NCBI GenBank assembly: GCA_030704615.1 | Contig: CM060732.1 | Coordinates: 12,462,001 to 12,526,000, forward strand | Reading direction: 5' to 3' | Origin: Takakia lepidozioides | Taxonomy: Eukaryota; Streptophyta; Takakiopsida; Takakiales; Takakiaceae | DNA length: 64,000 nucleotides | Shown here: piece after piece, positions 33,836 to 45,361 of the stretch | Layout: every line of letters begins with the position of its first letter | Numbering within the stretch: position 1 is the first letter of the stretch | Position numbers and translations under genes: made by a program | The notes under the pieces: generated by a model | What the model was told of the DNA's origin: nothing | Databases searched by the model: none | Seen by the model: only the letters and a program-made list of their open reading frames with translations

Positions 33836-36034
33836 CCAGGTCTCAAGTTTTCACGTTTCCGTGGCTATGCACTAGCAAACTTAGAGAAGCTTCTAAAAAT
33901 TTGCTTCTGTGCCTGAAGACTGTGCCATCCGGCAGAAGACATTGGTCAACAGCAGGTGTGAACTGAGAATGGTGGTCGCTGTAACCCATCATAAGTTCAG
34001 ACACCATGGCGCTGGGCGGAAGAGAAAACAACACCCTGTCTAAATGCTTCATAATAAGATGCTCTACTGTCGAGATTCCAGCGTAATGTCGAGATTCCAG
34101 CGTAACGTCAACCCTCAGGTATGTGCTTGATAGGCCATTTTGGCACTTCGTCACTTCAAATGGCAGCAGCACTGGTCATCAGAACTGTTGCCACCAGCAT
34201 CTCACTGGTGTTCAATCATCCCATACAGTGCTGTGTAGAGGGTCCAGGTGTCTCAGATGCATAATATCATCAGTCCAGATTCCCTTCACAGTTGTGTTAG
34301 ACCCCACTAAGTTCAATCATGGTGATCTGCCAAACTGTGATACCCCTCTAATGATACCGCTGTTTCACCAAGAATCTATGTGCTCTAGTGCCTGATCATG
34401 TGAGGTAAAAATGAGGATCACTTGTAACTCATCACCCATTGATATTCTTCTTCAATTCATTAGCAGTGCCATGAATTCTCTGCTGGGCCTATTTCTTCTA
34501 GAAGGAAACTAGCGGAAGTAATTGAGCTCCTTGTGGACCAGAAGATCTGTATGGCTATAGCTGGTAGGTCTACAGTGTGTTTTTATCAGGTTCAAAGGCT
34601 TACAACTGCTACAAGTCACTAAGGTGGATGCTATGAAAGGACTTTGTTTTATGCAGTTGTTGGCATTGGTATTTGGTGTAAGCCCAAATTTGAGGAGTCT
34701 CCTATTAATGGAGCATTCTATATTCTACTTCCTCTCTGACAACCTCAATGTTTTGGGGTATGTGCAGCTGCTCAGTTGTCAAGGCATCATTGAACCTTAT
34801 TGAAGAACCTGAGCGAACCTGCACTGTATGTGCTCACAACGGTGTGTTAGACACCGTTTCCAGTAATTATCATTTGAAAGGTTATATACATCAGGTTGTA
34901 TTGGAGATCAACATGTGTAAAGATTTCACTTATGATGGCACGACTTGTATGTCATCTAAACAGAGCAATATGCGGTGTTTATTGTGGTGTGTTCCAAGCT
35001 CAAGATAGGAACAATATAGCAGAACGTTTTCCACGTTTCCTTTCCAACTCTTCAACCCCCGTTAATTGTTTAATTTGTCTTTAAACTCCTTCTGACACAC
35101 CTTGTTTCATATGATCTCAAACTTCCAGAAGTGCAAAATCTTTTGGTCAAGCTTTCCTGCTGTTATGCCCTCTCTCAGCAGGGTCGGTCCGGTAATTGGG
35201 AGCACATCCTGGCAGTTCTTTCAATGGCTGGCTGGCTGGTTCTGTACATTAATGTTCTCTTTTGACCCCTTGGAACTCCTCCTTGTCTCAAACCTTTAGC
35301 AGAGGACACAGAATCTGGAAGGTTGCTCTGCCATATTTGAGTCGATAATTTGTGATGCCTCCAGGGATACCAGAGAGTGATCGAACAGCAAGTTCTCTTT
35401 CTGGGGCGAAGTCTTTTGCTGTGTATTAGGATATGGAAGCTTTGTCAAGACAGATTCCAGAAAGTACAGGGTTGGAGGCTGTCCACTTGCCTTGCCATTC
35501 ATTTGGACAAACATTACTTGCTTTTGGGAGTGTGTGATAATTCCTCATCCCTACAAATGTTTTGATGTTCTTTGATCATCCACTCCAAGATGCGAAATGA
35601 TTGATGGAGTATGTTTTTGGCATGAAGGCAGTGGTGCTTCAATAGCAATGAACACTTGTAACTCTGCAGAGTATGAGAGCAACTGCTCCAAGTGCACTTC
35701 TACACAGGTAATGCATGTCCATGCGAGTTGAAGTGAAGTAGCCATCAGCCAGAACGGAACGGTAATGGAGTTTGCATCCCATATACAGAATGTAGCAATG
35801 TGTACCAAATGACTGTAGGTCACATATTTAGTTTTTGTACATTTGATCATCAAATGTCTTACAATTTTGCAGTCTGCTCGGCTTGTTACGAGAAAAAAAC
35901 AATTGTAATCAGGTTAGGAATACAACACTGCAAATTATCAGCCTTTGAAGTTTGCTACCTAAAATCAGACTGGAACTTGGGGGTTTTACTGGTGGGATGC
36001 GAAGACAATTTTGACAGCTCACTTGGGGGTCAAA
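33836..36034. other. No gene recognised
   Basis: A direct duplication of TGTCGAGATTCCAGCGTAA lies at about 34,068-34,104. Otherwise I see only short frames without motifs. Confidence 0.4.
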
Positions 36035-38465
36035 TTAGACAGTGCCTGGGTTCTTGAAGCAATCCAAGCATACATCCCTGAAGAACTCTTCAACCATCTC
36101 CAAGTAGCATGGTATGGTCAGTTGCATGTAGCCATCCAAAAATTCCTCAACGTCTTGTAACTCATTCGTATCACCTTCCTCTACCATCATCCTGGCAACC
36201 TCGTTCTGGAATGCAGCGATTGCCTCGTCTGAAGTTATGTGCTCATGCAAACTGTCGATGTTATACTGGGCGAGGGCTGGAGGCCAGCAACCCGTAGTCC
36301 TTTCTTGTTGCCGTATTTACCTAGTAATACCGCCACTTTTGCAGCCACGACTCCACGGTCACTCCCGTTGACAACGGCTTGAAAGATTGGACTTTTGTCA
36401 TTTTTTAAGCTCCTGCCTTTCGAAATCTCTGTCTGTTTCAATCTGCCTGAGAGGTCTGCATTGCGCCTTCTATGTGATCTGCAAGAATTTGGTTTGGTTT
36501 TAGAGATGGAGGAGGCGTGACTGATTGCGGCGGGTGTGCTGGTGGACGACTTACAATCCGATGTAGTATGGCCTGTCATAAAATCCGTGTCTTCGCTATC
36601 TGTTACCCAGTCCTCAGTCGATGAGGTCGATAAGACTTCATCACTTAGATATCTGACACAAGCTCCTAATTGTGAATCGTGGTGATCCATGCCTGCTCCA
36701 GAAAATCTCTCTTCTGCTGTCCATCATAAAATGAGATTCCTCTAAAATTGTCAGTAAATCACATATCACCGCAATAATTGACATACATAGTGATCTAGAC
36801 AACGTGGACTTAGAATATCCATGTTGAAAAACGATACAGATGTATATAACGAGTCAACTAGGTTCCCACATCGAACTCTCGATCGAACTGCTCATGCACA
36901 GCTTTCAGTGTTTCTACTAGTTAGCTAGCAGACCATATACATAGATTGTCTTTCCTCTCAGTCACAATATACTTGAACCAGGGCTAAGATTGGACAGATC
37001 CTCGACAGATCTTCAAGTTCTGAAAATACAAATTACTTGGCACATAACCCTTTGGTGAGTGATGGCACAGATATTAGATCGCTACATCAGCAATCCATGT
37101 ACGTCCACTTGAGACTGGACCAAAATAACAAATTAAACTAAACCGGATGCTTTGCCATGCAATGTGCTCTCAATGTTCTGGACAATCAGGCCTCCAGTAC
37201 ATTCACCCTCTCTAGATCTAATCGTGGTGTATGCTGGACACATTGGCCTTGTAGTCCTGAGAGATGTGGAGGAGATCTGCAGCAGGTTGATGGCCCTGAA
37301 TCAGAAAAAATTCCGGATTGGACCTGGGGATTACAACATTATCCTCATCCTTAGCAACAGATGAAGGAATTTGTAAACATGGTTGTAAACTGCTGGCCAT
37401 CAAAGTTCAGTAATGTGCACCTAATAGTCAACCTGGGCAAGATGCAGAGATGGGTTTCACCAAAAACGGAGATTCAGGACTGTGTGTTATACCTGCGAGG
37501 TAATGGTTAAGATCGAAGGCTGAGGATGGCTCCCCATGGCTGTCGGAGTATCCCAAAGATTGGCTCGTCCAATCTCCACTGCTTGAAGCGCCACTAGTTC
37601 TTGAAACTTCAGGTGTAAAACGTCCATCGCTGTCATCATCATCGCGAGTGCTCTTTGACATTATCTCAGTTTTCTTCATGAACACAGGAGACACTCTCTT
37701 TCTGGTTTCCTCGAAGTCGAAAATAAATGATTCTTCGGACATCGATGTTTCTGACACAGCTTCAATCTCTGACATTAAATCCAGGCCCAAAGTCGAGATG
37801 GCGTCCAGCCGATCGCTTTCAAAATCAACATGAAGCGGATTCCCTGGAACCGAAGTCCTAAAGTCCGAATAATTAGTACCTCTGCATTTGTCAAATCTCT
37901 CCAGGCCCATACCCACACATAAACCCTTGGCTCTACAGGCTTCAAAGCCGTTTTCAGCTGAGGCTACCACTCCTGCTTTTTCCTTTCTTGACCCTGCGAA
38001 CCTGGACGAAGGGTTACTGATCACATTCTTTGTAGGTTTCGTCAACAGCTGGCTGTTCCTCTTCTTTACTCCAGGGTCGAGGTCAGTCGATACAGCATCT
38101 AATGCGCTTTTGAGGCCCAGCAACAAGTTGATGTCGCCAGATTTTGAAATAGATACAGATGAAGAGTGCTTTGGAAGGCCCCAGTAAGTGAGCTCACCGG
38201 AAGCCGGTGCAGAGCGTGAAGCTGACGGAGCTGGCTCCATGTTGGTTGATAATCTAGCACGTTCGGAAGAACGTTGCAGACATCGAGATCTGGAGAGTGC
38301 AACCGGAGTAGTATGCGTAAATTTCTTTGATTTCTGGAAAGAGTGTCGTATGTCTTTAAGGTATGAACAAAGCGAAGGGGCATCTTTCTTGATCATCTCA
38401 CGATGCTTTGAAGCTATTGCCGTGTTTAGAAGAGGCCAACCCATGTCCTCGCACATGGGACACAT
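36035..38465 (-). CDS. OVATE-family-like protein, three exons
   Basis: Exon 1 (38,465-37,493) starts MCPMCEDMGWPLL and is Ser-rich. A GT-AG intron (37,492-36,693, 800 nt) joins it in phase to exon 2 (36,692-36,321; GMDHHDSQLG), which has a basic patch (CRSHRRRNADL). A 44-nt GT-AG intron (36,320-36,277) then restores the frame to exon 3 (36,276-36,035): ALAQYNIDSLHEHITSDEA, then EVARMMVEEG, then LQDVEEFLDGYMQLTIPCYL and EMVEEFFRDV. This pattern resembles the OVATE domain of plant OFP transcriptional repressors (FRxSMxEMI ... DLEELLxCYLxLN ... HxxIIxAFxxxW), though diverged. Forty-four nt is very short for a plant intron, so a frameshift is the alternative. Exon structure is from splice sites only. 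Confidence 0.55.
36693..37492 (-). other. 800-nt intron of the OVATE-like gene
   Basis: Bounded by CTCGCAG|GTATAAC at the donor and TGGAGCAG|GCATGG at the acceptor (minus strand). Joining leaves the codon G at the junction intact. No repeats or genes recognised inside. Confidence 0.6.
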
Positions 38466-41136
38466 TTATGTACTTTTTGTATAGAACTTTGTACTGCAAA
38501 CCGTGCACTACCGTGCACGTCTCAATCTATAAGGTCCTATATAATTTCCATCTTCCCTCAAGTGTCACCTAAGTCAGACTCACCGTTGTGTGAGTCTGTG
38601 TAGCTTCGGGACGAGTCAGGATTTCTTATGTAGATCCTCAGGTTCATTTAAACTCTCCTTCTTCGCTTTTACGGTGGGTAGAACTCCAACAAGACATCAC
38701 ATGATACCAGAGTGTGTACATGTCTCTGCAGACATATACACTGATCCAGAACTTCTATGACTTCCTCGGTGCGTACTACAACCCTTCTCTCGGCCACTGT
38801 GAAAAACCCAGTCTAACACCTGGCCTACACCTACATTCTAGCACACTGCAAAAATCCTTCATTCTTTGACCGCCTATCCTTCCCTCTCAGACTGCTCAAG
38901 ACAGAAGCTGACAATCTTATGGAAACAAGGTCCCTGCAGACCTCTTGCTCTGCGACCAAGGGGCCACCAACACCTACGCTAGATCGATCAGCTGCTTCGC
39001 GGGCCCCATCACCTTCGCCTATCCTCTGATCACTGTCAAATGGTGTACCATCTATCAAAACTTGGGGAGACTGACCAGTCCGACTCCACGAAGTAGCTGG
39101 CTACTACGAAGGAATTGGGACAACCTCGATTACTTCGGTGGGTGCCCACAAATTTGTCGCCTTATTATACCTCCAATAGAAGTTGGCAAGAAGTTTAACT
39201 CGAAGAGTGAAGCACTCGAGCTTATAAACACCATGCTATCTTTGGTACTTCTATTGAGGTTTATACACAGCTGGAACCCACGTTCAACGGCAGGTGACTA
39301 ATGACGCTGTGAATGCCAGTAATGGGAACACACTATGAACTATGAACCACTTGCCGCTTGTAACGGGAACACAACATGCTACTACGAGTAGAAGCACCCT
39401 TCATGGCGCATGTGCCCCATAGTGGTCCATGTCATTATTTTTTAAAAATGGTTAACATCCAAACCATTTGCTCACTTACTATTGAAAGCTGAGTCGTTTG
39501 GTCCCAGAATTAGAGGCTCTAGATACTTTTTTTTTTCCTTGCCCCTCATTGCAACAAGTGTCGATTTCACGCAACTCTCAGTTCATTTAGAAGCGCTGCA
39601 ATGCATCCGTTAAAGTTTGAAGTGTACAGATGCTCCCAGTTATGATACAAAGCCTAAAAAGTAGTTCTGGCACCAGAAAGTGGTTCGTACTCAATGCATC
39701 AGCGAAGACTGCTGGTATGACCTCAGTCTGTGACGGCCTTCAAGAGCACCGAATGCCATGATCCGTGATGCCTGCACTGTTTCTCACACAATCGACCACG
39801 TCAGTCAGGATGGGATGGAGTGGGAGATTGTTATCACACGGCATCGAGATCTAAAAGTAGAAATTCATGCTCGAGCTACTTGGGCTTTCGTTCATCAGAC
39901 GCGCAATGCAGGAAGGTTCGAGATCGTCAGTAGATTCTGCGGTTACTGCCGTGCAAAATTGCCCTCACTGTACAGCTCGGTGTTTGCTCATCCTAAACGG
40001 TCGAGAGTGCTGGTGAGTTTTTGAGGGTGAGAAAAAATAGGTGTGCCTCTGTGTAGGGCTGTCGGATACCAGCTTATCACATCTTGAGGGTTGGACTTCC
40101 ATCTTGAACAAGTTGTAAGACTCCTCCGGTGTTCTCTTTCTACTCCTCTTTCTAATCTGTCGGAATCCTGGAGGGGCCTGGGGTAATACTGACGGGCTGC
40201 TGCCGTTGTTCAGAACGTTCTTCTAGGTGATGAATCATGTGACCCAGTACTCAAGGAAATTTGCGTGTGGACAAAAGCTGCACGAGAGCCATTGGGACAT
40301 GATCTGTAATGTAATTCTCACCTGTCACATTAGAGGAACGATATTTGTCATTTGCGATATCGTCATTTCGTAGCTAGTCCTGGAGGTTGAGCTTTGAAGG
40401 TCATTGAGTGTACTGTGGTCAAGAAGGCTGTTGACGAGGATATACAATTTTGGGCAAACAGTCTACATCTTCTATGTGTCAGCAGGCTAGCCAGACTACT
40501 TGAGACGGCTGGGCTTTGTCTCTCCTGAAGCACAGTGGAGTTACCGTAGAGACTTCAGATGCATCAAGCGTTGCATGCAGTTATCAAGACGTGCATTCTG
40601 TGCTCCAATATCCTGGGCATTTAGCAGATTGAACATTCTGTTCCCTTCTCCTATCCACAAATTTCCTAACTAAGACTTAAATTTAGTCCTCTACTACTTC
40701 CTTCAATCTCAAACGAGAAAATTCGAAGTCAAGCCTGTCTTCCACGTGATCGGTTTGTGACTTGCATGTCTGTCTCCTTGGCCGTCTTAAATAGAGGGGG
40801 CACCGAGCAGCTCATCCAAGGATGAACGAGTGATCCGCTGGATAGGCAGCGACTACACAACATTTTACGCAACATTGCTCCCTTTTATGAGGCCAGCGAA
40901 TCATCCACCAAGCAGGTCGCGCCATCGGGAAGCTCATCCAAGACTGAAGTGAGCGACTCGCAGGATAGGCAGCGATCTTGCGAGATTGTACAGGAGGTAC
41001 CCACTATCTCACAACAGGAAACAATGGCTAACAAGCTTTCAACGCAAGTCCTCATCTCGACATCGATGTCTGGCAACGGTCAAGTTAGGGGCGGCTCGCA
41101 AATTCAAAGAGGCACCTTCAGGATCACCTGGCGTAA
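38466..41136. other. No intact gene recognised
   Basis: A partly open plus frame at 39,758-40,024 has no recognised motif. The phrase with AGCTCATCCAAG and GATAGGCAGCGA appears at about 40,809-40,850 and again at about 40,930-40,976, a local duplication. Something similar occurs near 45,463-45,500, beyond the copia element, so the host locus may have internal repeats. Confidence 0.4.
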
Positions 41137-41224
41137 GGCCCCGTGACGATCGCGGTGCATTCTTCAATTGTGATGAAGCTCTTGAAGGAGGATCCTCAAT
41201 TGCTGCTACAAACAGATCCTGATG
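41137..41224 (+). pseudogene. Ankyrin-like frame, left part, split by the copia insertion
   Basis: The frame reads IVMKLLKEDPQLLLQTDPD up to the insertion point. It continues at 45,279 as GRTALHVAVIEELVDKYDE when one 5-bp target copy and the element are ignored. DPQLLLQTDPDGRTALHVA fits an ankyrin repeat start (DxxGxTALHxA). Upstream the frame closes at a stop at about 41,134, so the rest of the gene is lost or in another exon. Confidence 0.5.
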
Positions 41225-41519
41225 TGTAGGATTACAACGATTTACATCCACACACCTTCATCATGAGGAGTTTGATTTTAAATTAGTGACAGCTGGTCAA
41301 ATATATTGACTGCTCGTTACTGGACTCGTTACTGGACAGAATACAGATAGACGCGAAGCCTGACTGTTATGTATCTTGTTTTTCAAGAATCAAGTACAGT
41401 TGTCTTGATTGTCTCTTACTTACTGTTTCGCTCTCTCTCATGTCTGAATACAGAGATCGTAGGACTCTGGCTGTGAAATCTCGTTGTAGATGTGTGTAGA
41501 TTTATAAACTATGTCAACA
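41225..41519 (+). repeat. 5' LTR of the copia element
   Basis: Begins TG and ends CA. Matched along its whole 295-bp length by 44,979-45,273 with a handful of substitutions, for example AGATAGACGCGAAG versus AGATGGACGTGAAG. Confidence 0.95.
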
Positions 41520-41534
41520 GGTTATGGGCCCACA
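41520..41534 (+). promoter_or_regulatory. Primer-binding site matching the anticodon arm of initiator tRNA-Met
   Basis: GGTTATGGGCCCAC lies directly after the LTR. It is complementary to GUGGGCCCAUAACC, the anticodon stem-loop of plant initiator tRNA-Met (from memory). The 3' CCA end that most plant copia elements use (PBS starting TGGTATCAGAGC) is not matched. This implies priming by a half-tRNA, as described for Drosophila copia and yeast Ty5. Confidence 0.8.
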
Positions 41535-41612
41535 ATCTTGGTACTGAAACCACTACGCTGAAGATGCCGTTATGTTTTCTTGTTTTTGTTTAATCTACAA
41601 AAGTTAGTCAGG

Positions 41613-42290
41613 ATGGCTAGGAATGTAGATACAAGAGATTTCACGCACATAACCAAGTTCAATGGTGAGAACTTTCAGTTGTGGAAATTCCAGATGAGAA
41701 TTGTGTTTGAAGCAAAACGATTGATGACAATCATTGATGGATCTGCAGTTAGACCAACAGCGGTAGCAAACCCAGGTGCTTCTGCCGATGAGTTACTTGA
41801 TGCACAAACAGTTTGGGACGAAGGAAATAATGTAGGGAAGATGTACATTTGTGCATCTGTAGATCAGAGACACCTTCAGAGGCTGATTAATTGTGTTACT
41901 GCACATCAGATGTGGCAGAGGTTATTGACCACTCGTGAACAAAACGTGTCAGAGAATAAACACCTCCTGCAGCAAGAGTTTTTTGAATACAAAATGAAAG
42001 CAGGTGACGAAATAGCTGATCACATTAGCAAGATCGAGTCATTAGCTGCTAAATTGAACGATCTCGGTGAAGTAACGTCAGAGACAACAATAATGACAAA
42101 GGTCATCTGCAGTTTGCCCCAGTCCTACAAACATGTGTTGGCAGCGTGGGACAACGTTCCACAAGCCAGTCAGATAATCGATAATCTAACAGTGCGGCTG
42201 TTAAAGGAGGAAGCAAGAGCAAAGCTGTATGATGTAGAGCAAGAAGGAGATCAGGCTGGAGGTCACGCATTTTTTATGAAGAAACTTACT
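41613..42290 (+). CDS. Copia Gag (UBN2-like), truncated at its C-terminus
   Basis: Starts at MARNVDTRDF. It carries FNGENFQLWKFQMRIVFEAK, MWQRLLTTREQ and MKAGDEIADHISKIESLAAK, typical of Retrotran_gag_2/UBN2 Gag. The frame passes HAFFMKKL and goes straight into a sequence with the CEGYVFGKQHRLPF integrase-leader motif. The CCHC zinc knuckle and the aspartic protease are therefore missing from the expected place. Its product could package only with help from another element. Confidence 0.85.
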
Positions 42291-42299
42291 ACTGAAGCT

Positions 42300-43348
42300 A
42301 TGAGCAACAGTCTCTGTGAGGGCTATGTGTTTGGAAAACAGCATAGGCTACCATTTGAAGGAAAACTCAATCGTGAGAGATCCGAGAGACCGGGAGAATT
42401 TTTTCATTCGGACATATGTGGTCCTATGAGTGTTAATTCGCCATCAGGGTCTAGATACTATGCTCTGTTTAAGGATGATAACAGTGGCTATAGGTTTATC
42501 TATTGCATTAAGAAGAAGTCAGATGTCTTCTTGTGTTTCAAGGTCTTGCAGAAACAGGTCAAGACAGAAACAGACATAAGACCACAGCTCCCTATGCGCC
42601 GCAACAGAATGGCTATATTGAACGAGACAATAGGACAATTGTCGAGAGCGCCAGAAGCATGTTGTATGCGAATGGGTTACCTATTTATCTCTGGGCAGAA
42701 GCTGTGCATACAGCCGTGTATGTACTAAATCGATCTGCTACCAGAACATTGGAGAACAAGACTCCGTTTGAGAAATGGCACAAGAGAAAACCATCAATTG
42801 CGCACTTGAGGATTTTTGGGAGTAAGGCATATGTGCATGTCCGGAAAGAATTACGGAAGAAGTTTGATCCGAAGAGTGTCAAGCATTCGTTTGTAGGCTA
42901 CTGTGAGACAAACAAAGCTTACAGACTATGGGATCCTGTCAAGAGAAAAATCACGATCAGTCGAGATGTACTTTTCGAAGAGAATATACTGCAGGGAGAT
43001 AAACTTACTGTAGATGTTTTGGATTTCAAAAGTCAGATTGTAGTCAATGTGCCAACAACATTAGTAGTTCCTCCTGTAGTTCAGAATGGTCACAACCAGG
43101 TAGCCACACCTGTTGGTGACATAATCACAGGTCAGGAAAATACAAGACCCTATCAATTGAATGAGTCAATAGAGAGTGGTATTTCCGCATTGCCTTTGTT
43201 GACCAGTGTTGATCTAACTACGAGAGTGGGAGAAGCATCGACCAGTGGGAGAGACCAGGCAGTCCAATCACTAAGAGTTAATCCACACAAGGAAAGGAGA
43301 CCACCGAGTAGATTGAGTGAATATGTATTAACCGTGTCAAATGAATGA
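42300..43348 (+). pseudogene. Copia integrase with deleted core
   Basis: The leader CEGYVFGKQHRLPF is followed by FFHSDICGPM (first catalytic Asp) and YYALFKDDNSGYRF. Near 42,565-42,585 the reading jumps from KTETD to RHKTTAPYAPQQNGYIERDNR in another frame. The segment that should hold the second catalytic Asp and following helix is absent. The C-terminal part (LRIFGSKAYVHV, FVGYCETNKAYRLWDP) is intact to 43,348. The copy cannot encode an active integrase. Confidence 0.85.
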
Positions 43349-44943
43349 AGGAAGTAGAAATCATCTTATGCATGTTTAGAGGAAGCCGAGTCTTTACCTG
43401 ATGAGCCTAAAACCTATCAGGAAGCCATTAAGTCTGGATATTCGGAAAGCTGGAAAGAAGCAATGTCTCAAGAGTATCGATCATTGCTGCAGAATAGAAC
43501 ATGGGTTCTAGGCAAATTGCCCCCCGGGAGAACAACCATAAAGTGCAAATGGGTGTTTAAGGTCAAACACAAATCGGATGGCACAATTGAGAGGTTCAAG
43601 GCAAGAGTAGTTGCTAAAGGATATTCACAGCAGCAGGGCATAGACTATGATGAGACTTTCGCTCCAGTTGTCAAGTTTGATTCGATCAGGACGATCTTGA
43701 GCATAGCTGCAGTCAAGGACATGAACATAGTCCAGTTTGACGTGAAGACAGCTTTCCTGAATGGAGATTTGGATGAAGAGCTGTATATAATGCAGCCGGA
43801 AGGTTACGTGGAAAGAGGACATGAAGACAAAGTCTGTGTTCTGAAGAAGAGTTTATATGGGCTTAAACAAGCATCCCGGGCATGGAACGAGAAGTTCAAT
43901 CATTTTCTTGTGAAGTATGACCTAAAGCCAAGCCAGGCTGACTGCTGTGTGTATGACAGTGATGGTGCATTAGAGACGATTACAACAATCTTTGTAGATG
44001 ATGGAATTGTTTGCAGCCGTGATAAATCAAAATTGGATGAGATCATCGGATACTTGAATCTGCAGGAGAAGTTGACTGTTACGTGGGATTGCGAATAACC
44101 AGAGACAGGGACAAAAGAACGATATACCTGGTATATTGCTCATATCATCAAACGTTTTGGATTTGATGACGCAAGTCCTGCGATTGTTCCAACTGACCCT
44201 AATGCAAGGTTAAGCAGCTTGCATGTGGCTGAACAATACAAAGATAACGAAGGAGAGAATAGTGAGTACCTACCCTACAGGGAAGCAGTTGGCTCACTTA
44301 TGTTTGCGATGTTGGGCACACGACCTGACATTGCCTATCCTGTCAGTTGTGCAGCAAAATATTCGCACTGTCCAGGAAGAGCTCACTGGAATGCCGTGAA
44401 ACGGATATTTAAATATCTAAAGGGCACACTAAACTATGGGATTTGTTTTAGTGGGAGCAGTGAAGTGAAAAGGCTGAGAATACCTTGACGGGTTATTGTG
44501 ATGCGGACTATGGGGGAGATATGGAGAATCGCAGGTCCAGGACATGATTCATTTTCTTGATGAACGAAGGACCACTCGCATGGAGCAGCCAACTCCAGAA
44601 ATGCACATCGACCTCTACAACAGAGTCTGCAGCCACGGCAACGAAAGAGGCTGTCTGGGTTCGACGGTTGTTGAAGGACATAGGGTGTGAGTAGGAGGGA
44701 GCAACTGATTTATTGTCAGATAATCAGAGTGCTATTCGTTTGGTGAGAAATCCTGAATTTCACAAGCGTACAAAGCACATAGATATCCAGTATCACTATG
44801 TGCGAGACAAGCAGGTTGCAGGGGAGGTAGACGTAGCTTACGTTCCTACGCAGGATCAGCTTGCAGACATGTTTACTAAGGCTCTACCAGCTGATAAATT
44901 TATCAGATTTAGGAGCATGGCAGGCATAGTGCCAGTACCTTAA
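43349..44943 (+). pseudogene. Copia reverse transcriptase and RNase H, frameshifted
   Basis: RT reads IKCKWVFKVKHKSDG, DYDETFAPVVKFDSIRTIL, FDVKTAFLNGDLDEELYI, KSLYGLKQASRAWNEKF and the catalytic TIFVDDG (YVDD-type). Frame breaks occur near 44,085 and 44,487. RNase H remnants include TESAATATKEAVWVRRLL and SDNQSAIRLV, then FHKRTKHIDIQYHYVRDK and DQLADMFTKALP at the end (44,943). RT itself is open from 43,463 to 44,098, so decay is recent. Confidence 0.88.
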
Positions 44944-44978
44944 GGCTCATGCATGAAGCTTATATGTATGAGTGGGAG

Positions 44979-45273
44979 TGTAGGATTACAACGATTTACA
45001 TCCACACACCTTCATCATGAGGAGTTTGATTTTAAATTAGTGACAGCTGGTCAAATATATTGACTGCTCGTTACTGGACTCGTTACTGGACAGAATACAG
45101 ATGGACGTGAAGCCTGACTGTTATGTATCTTGTTTTTCAAGAATCAAGTACAGTTGTCTTGCTTGTCTCTTACTTACTGTTTCGCTCTCTCTCATGTCTG
45201 AATACACAGATCGTAGGACTCTGGCTGTGAAATCTCATTGTAGATGTGTGTAGATTTATAAACTCTGTCAACA
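44979..45273 (+). repeat. 3' LTR of the copia element
   Basis: Same 295-bp length as the 5' LTR, preceded by the purine tract AGTGGGAG and followed by the target copy TGATG. Confidence 0.95.
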
Positions 45274-45278
45274 TGATG

Positions 45279-45361
45279 GCCGCACTGCATTGCACGTTGC
45301 AGTTATCGAAGAGCTAGTGGACAAGTACGATGAAACTGGTTCACCCACATCCAATAGGTAA
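45279..45361 (+). pseudogene. Ankyrin-like frame, right part
   Basis: GRTALHVAVIEELVDKYDE followed by TGSPTSNR and a stop. It is in phase with the frame left of the copia element once the duplication is removed. Confidence 0.5.

Larger units (their letters stand above)
41225..45273 (+). mobile_element. Ty1/copia LTR retrotransposon, young but internally deleted
   Basis: Two 295-bp LTRs (41,225-41,519 and 44,979-45,273) start TGTAGGATTAC and end GTCAACA. They differ at about 6-7 positions, roughly 98% identity. The element is flanked by TGATG at 41,220-41,224 and 45,274-45,278, a perfect 5-bp target duplication. A primer-binding site follows the 5' LTR and a purine tract (AGTGGGAG, 44,971-44,978) precedes the 3' LTR. 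At 4,049 bp it is shorter than typical 4.8-5.3 kb relatives, because protease, zinc knuckle and part of the integrase are missing. Coding parts are described separately. Confidence 0.95.
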
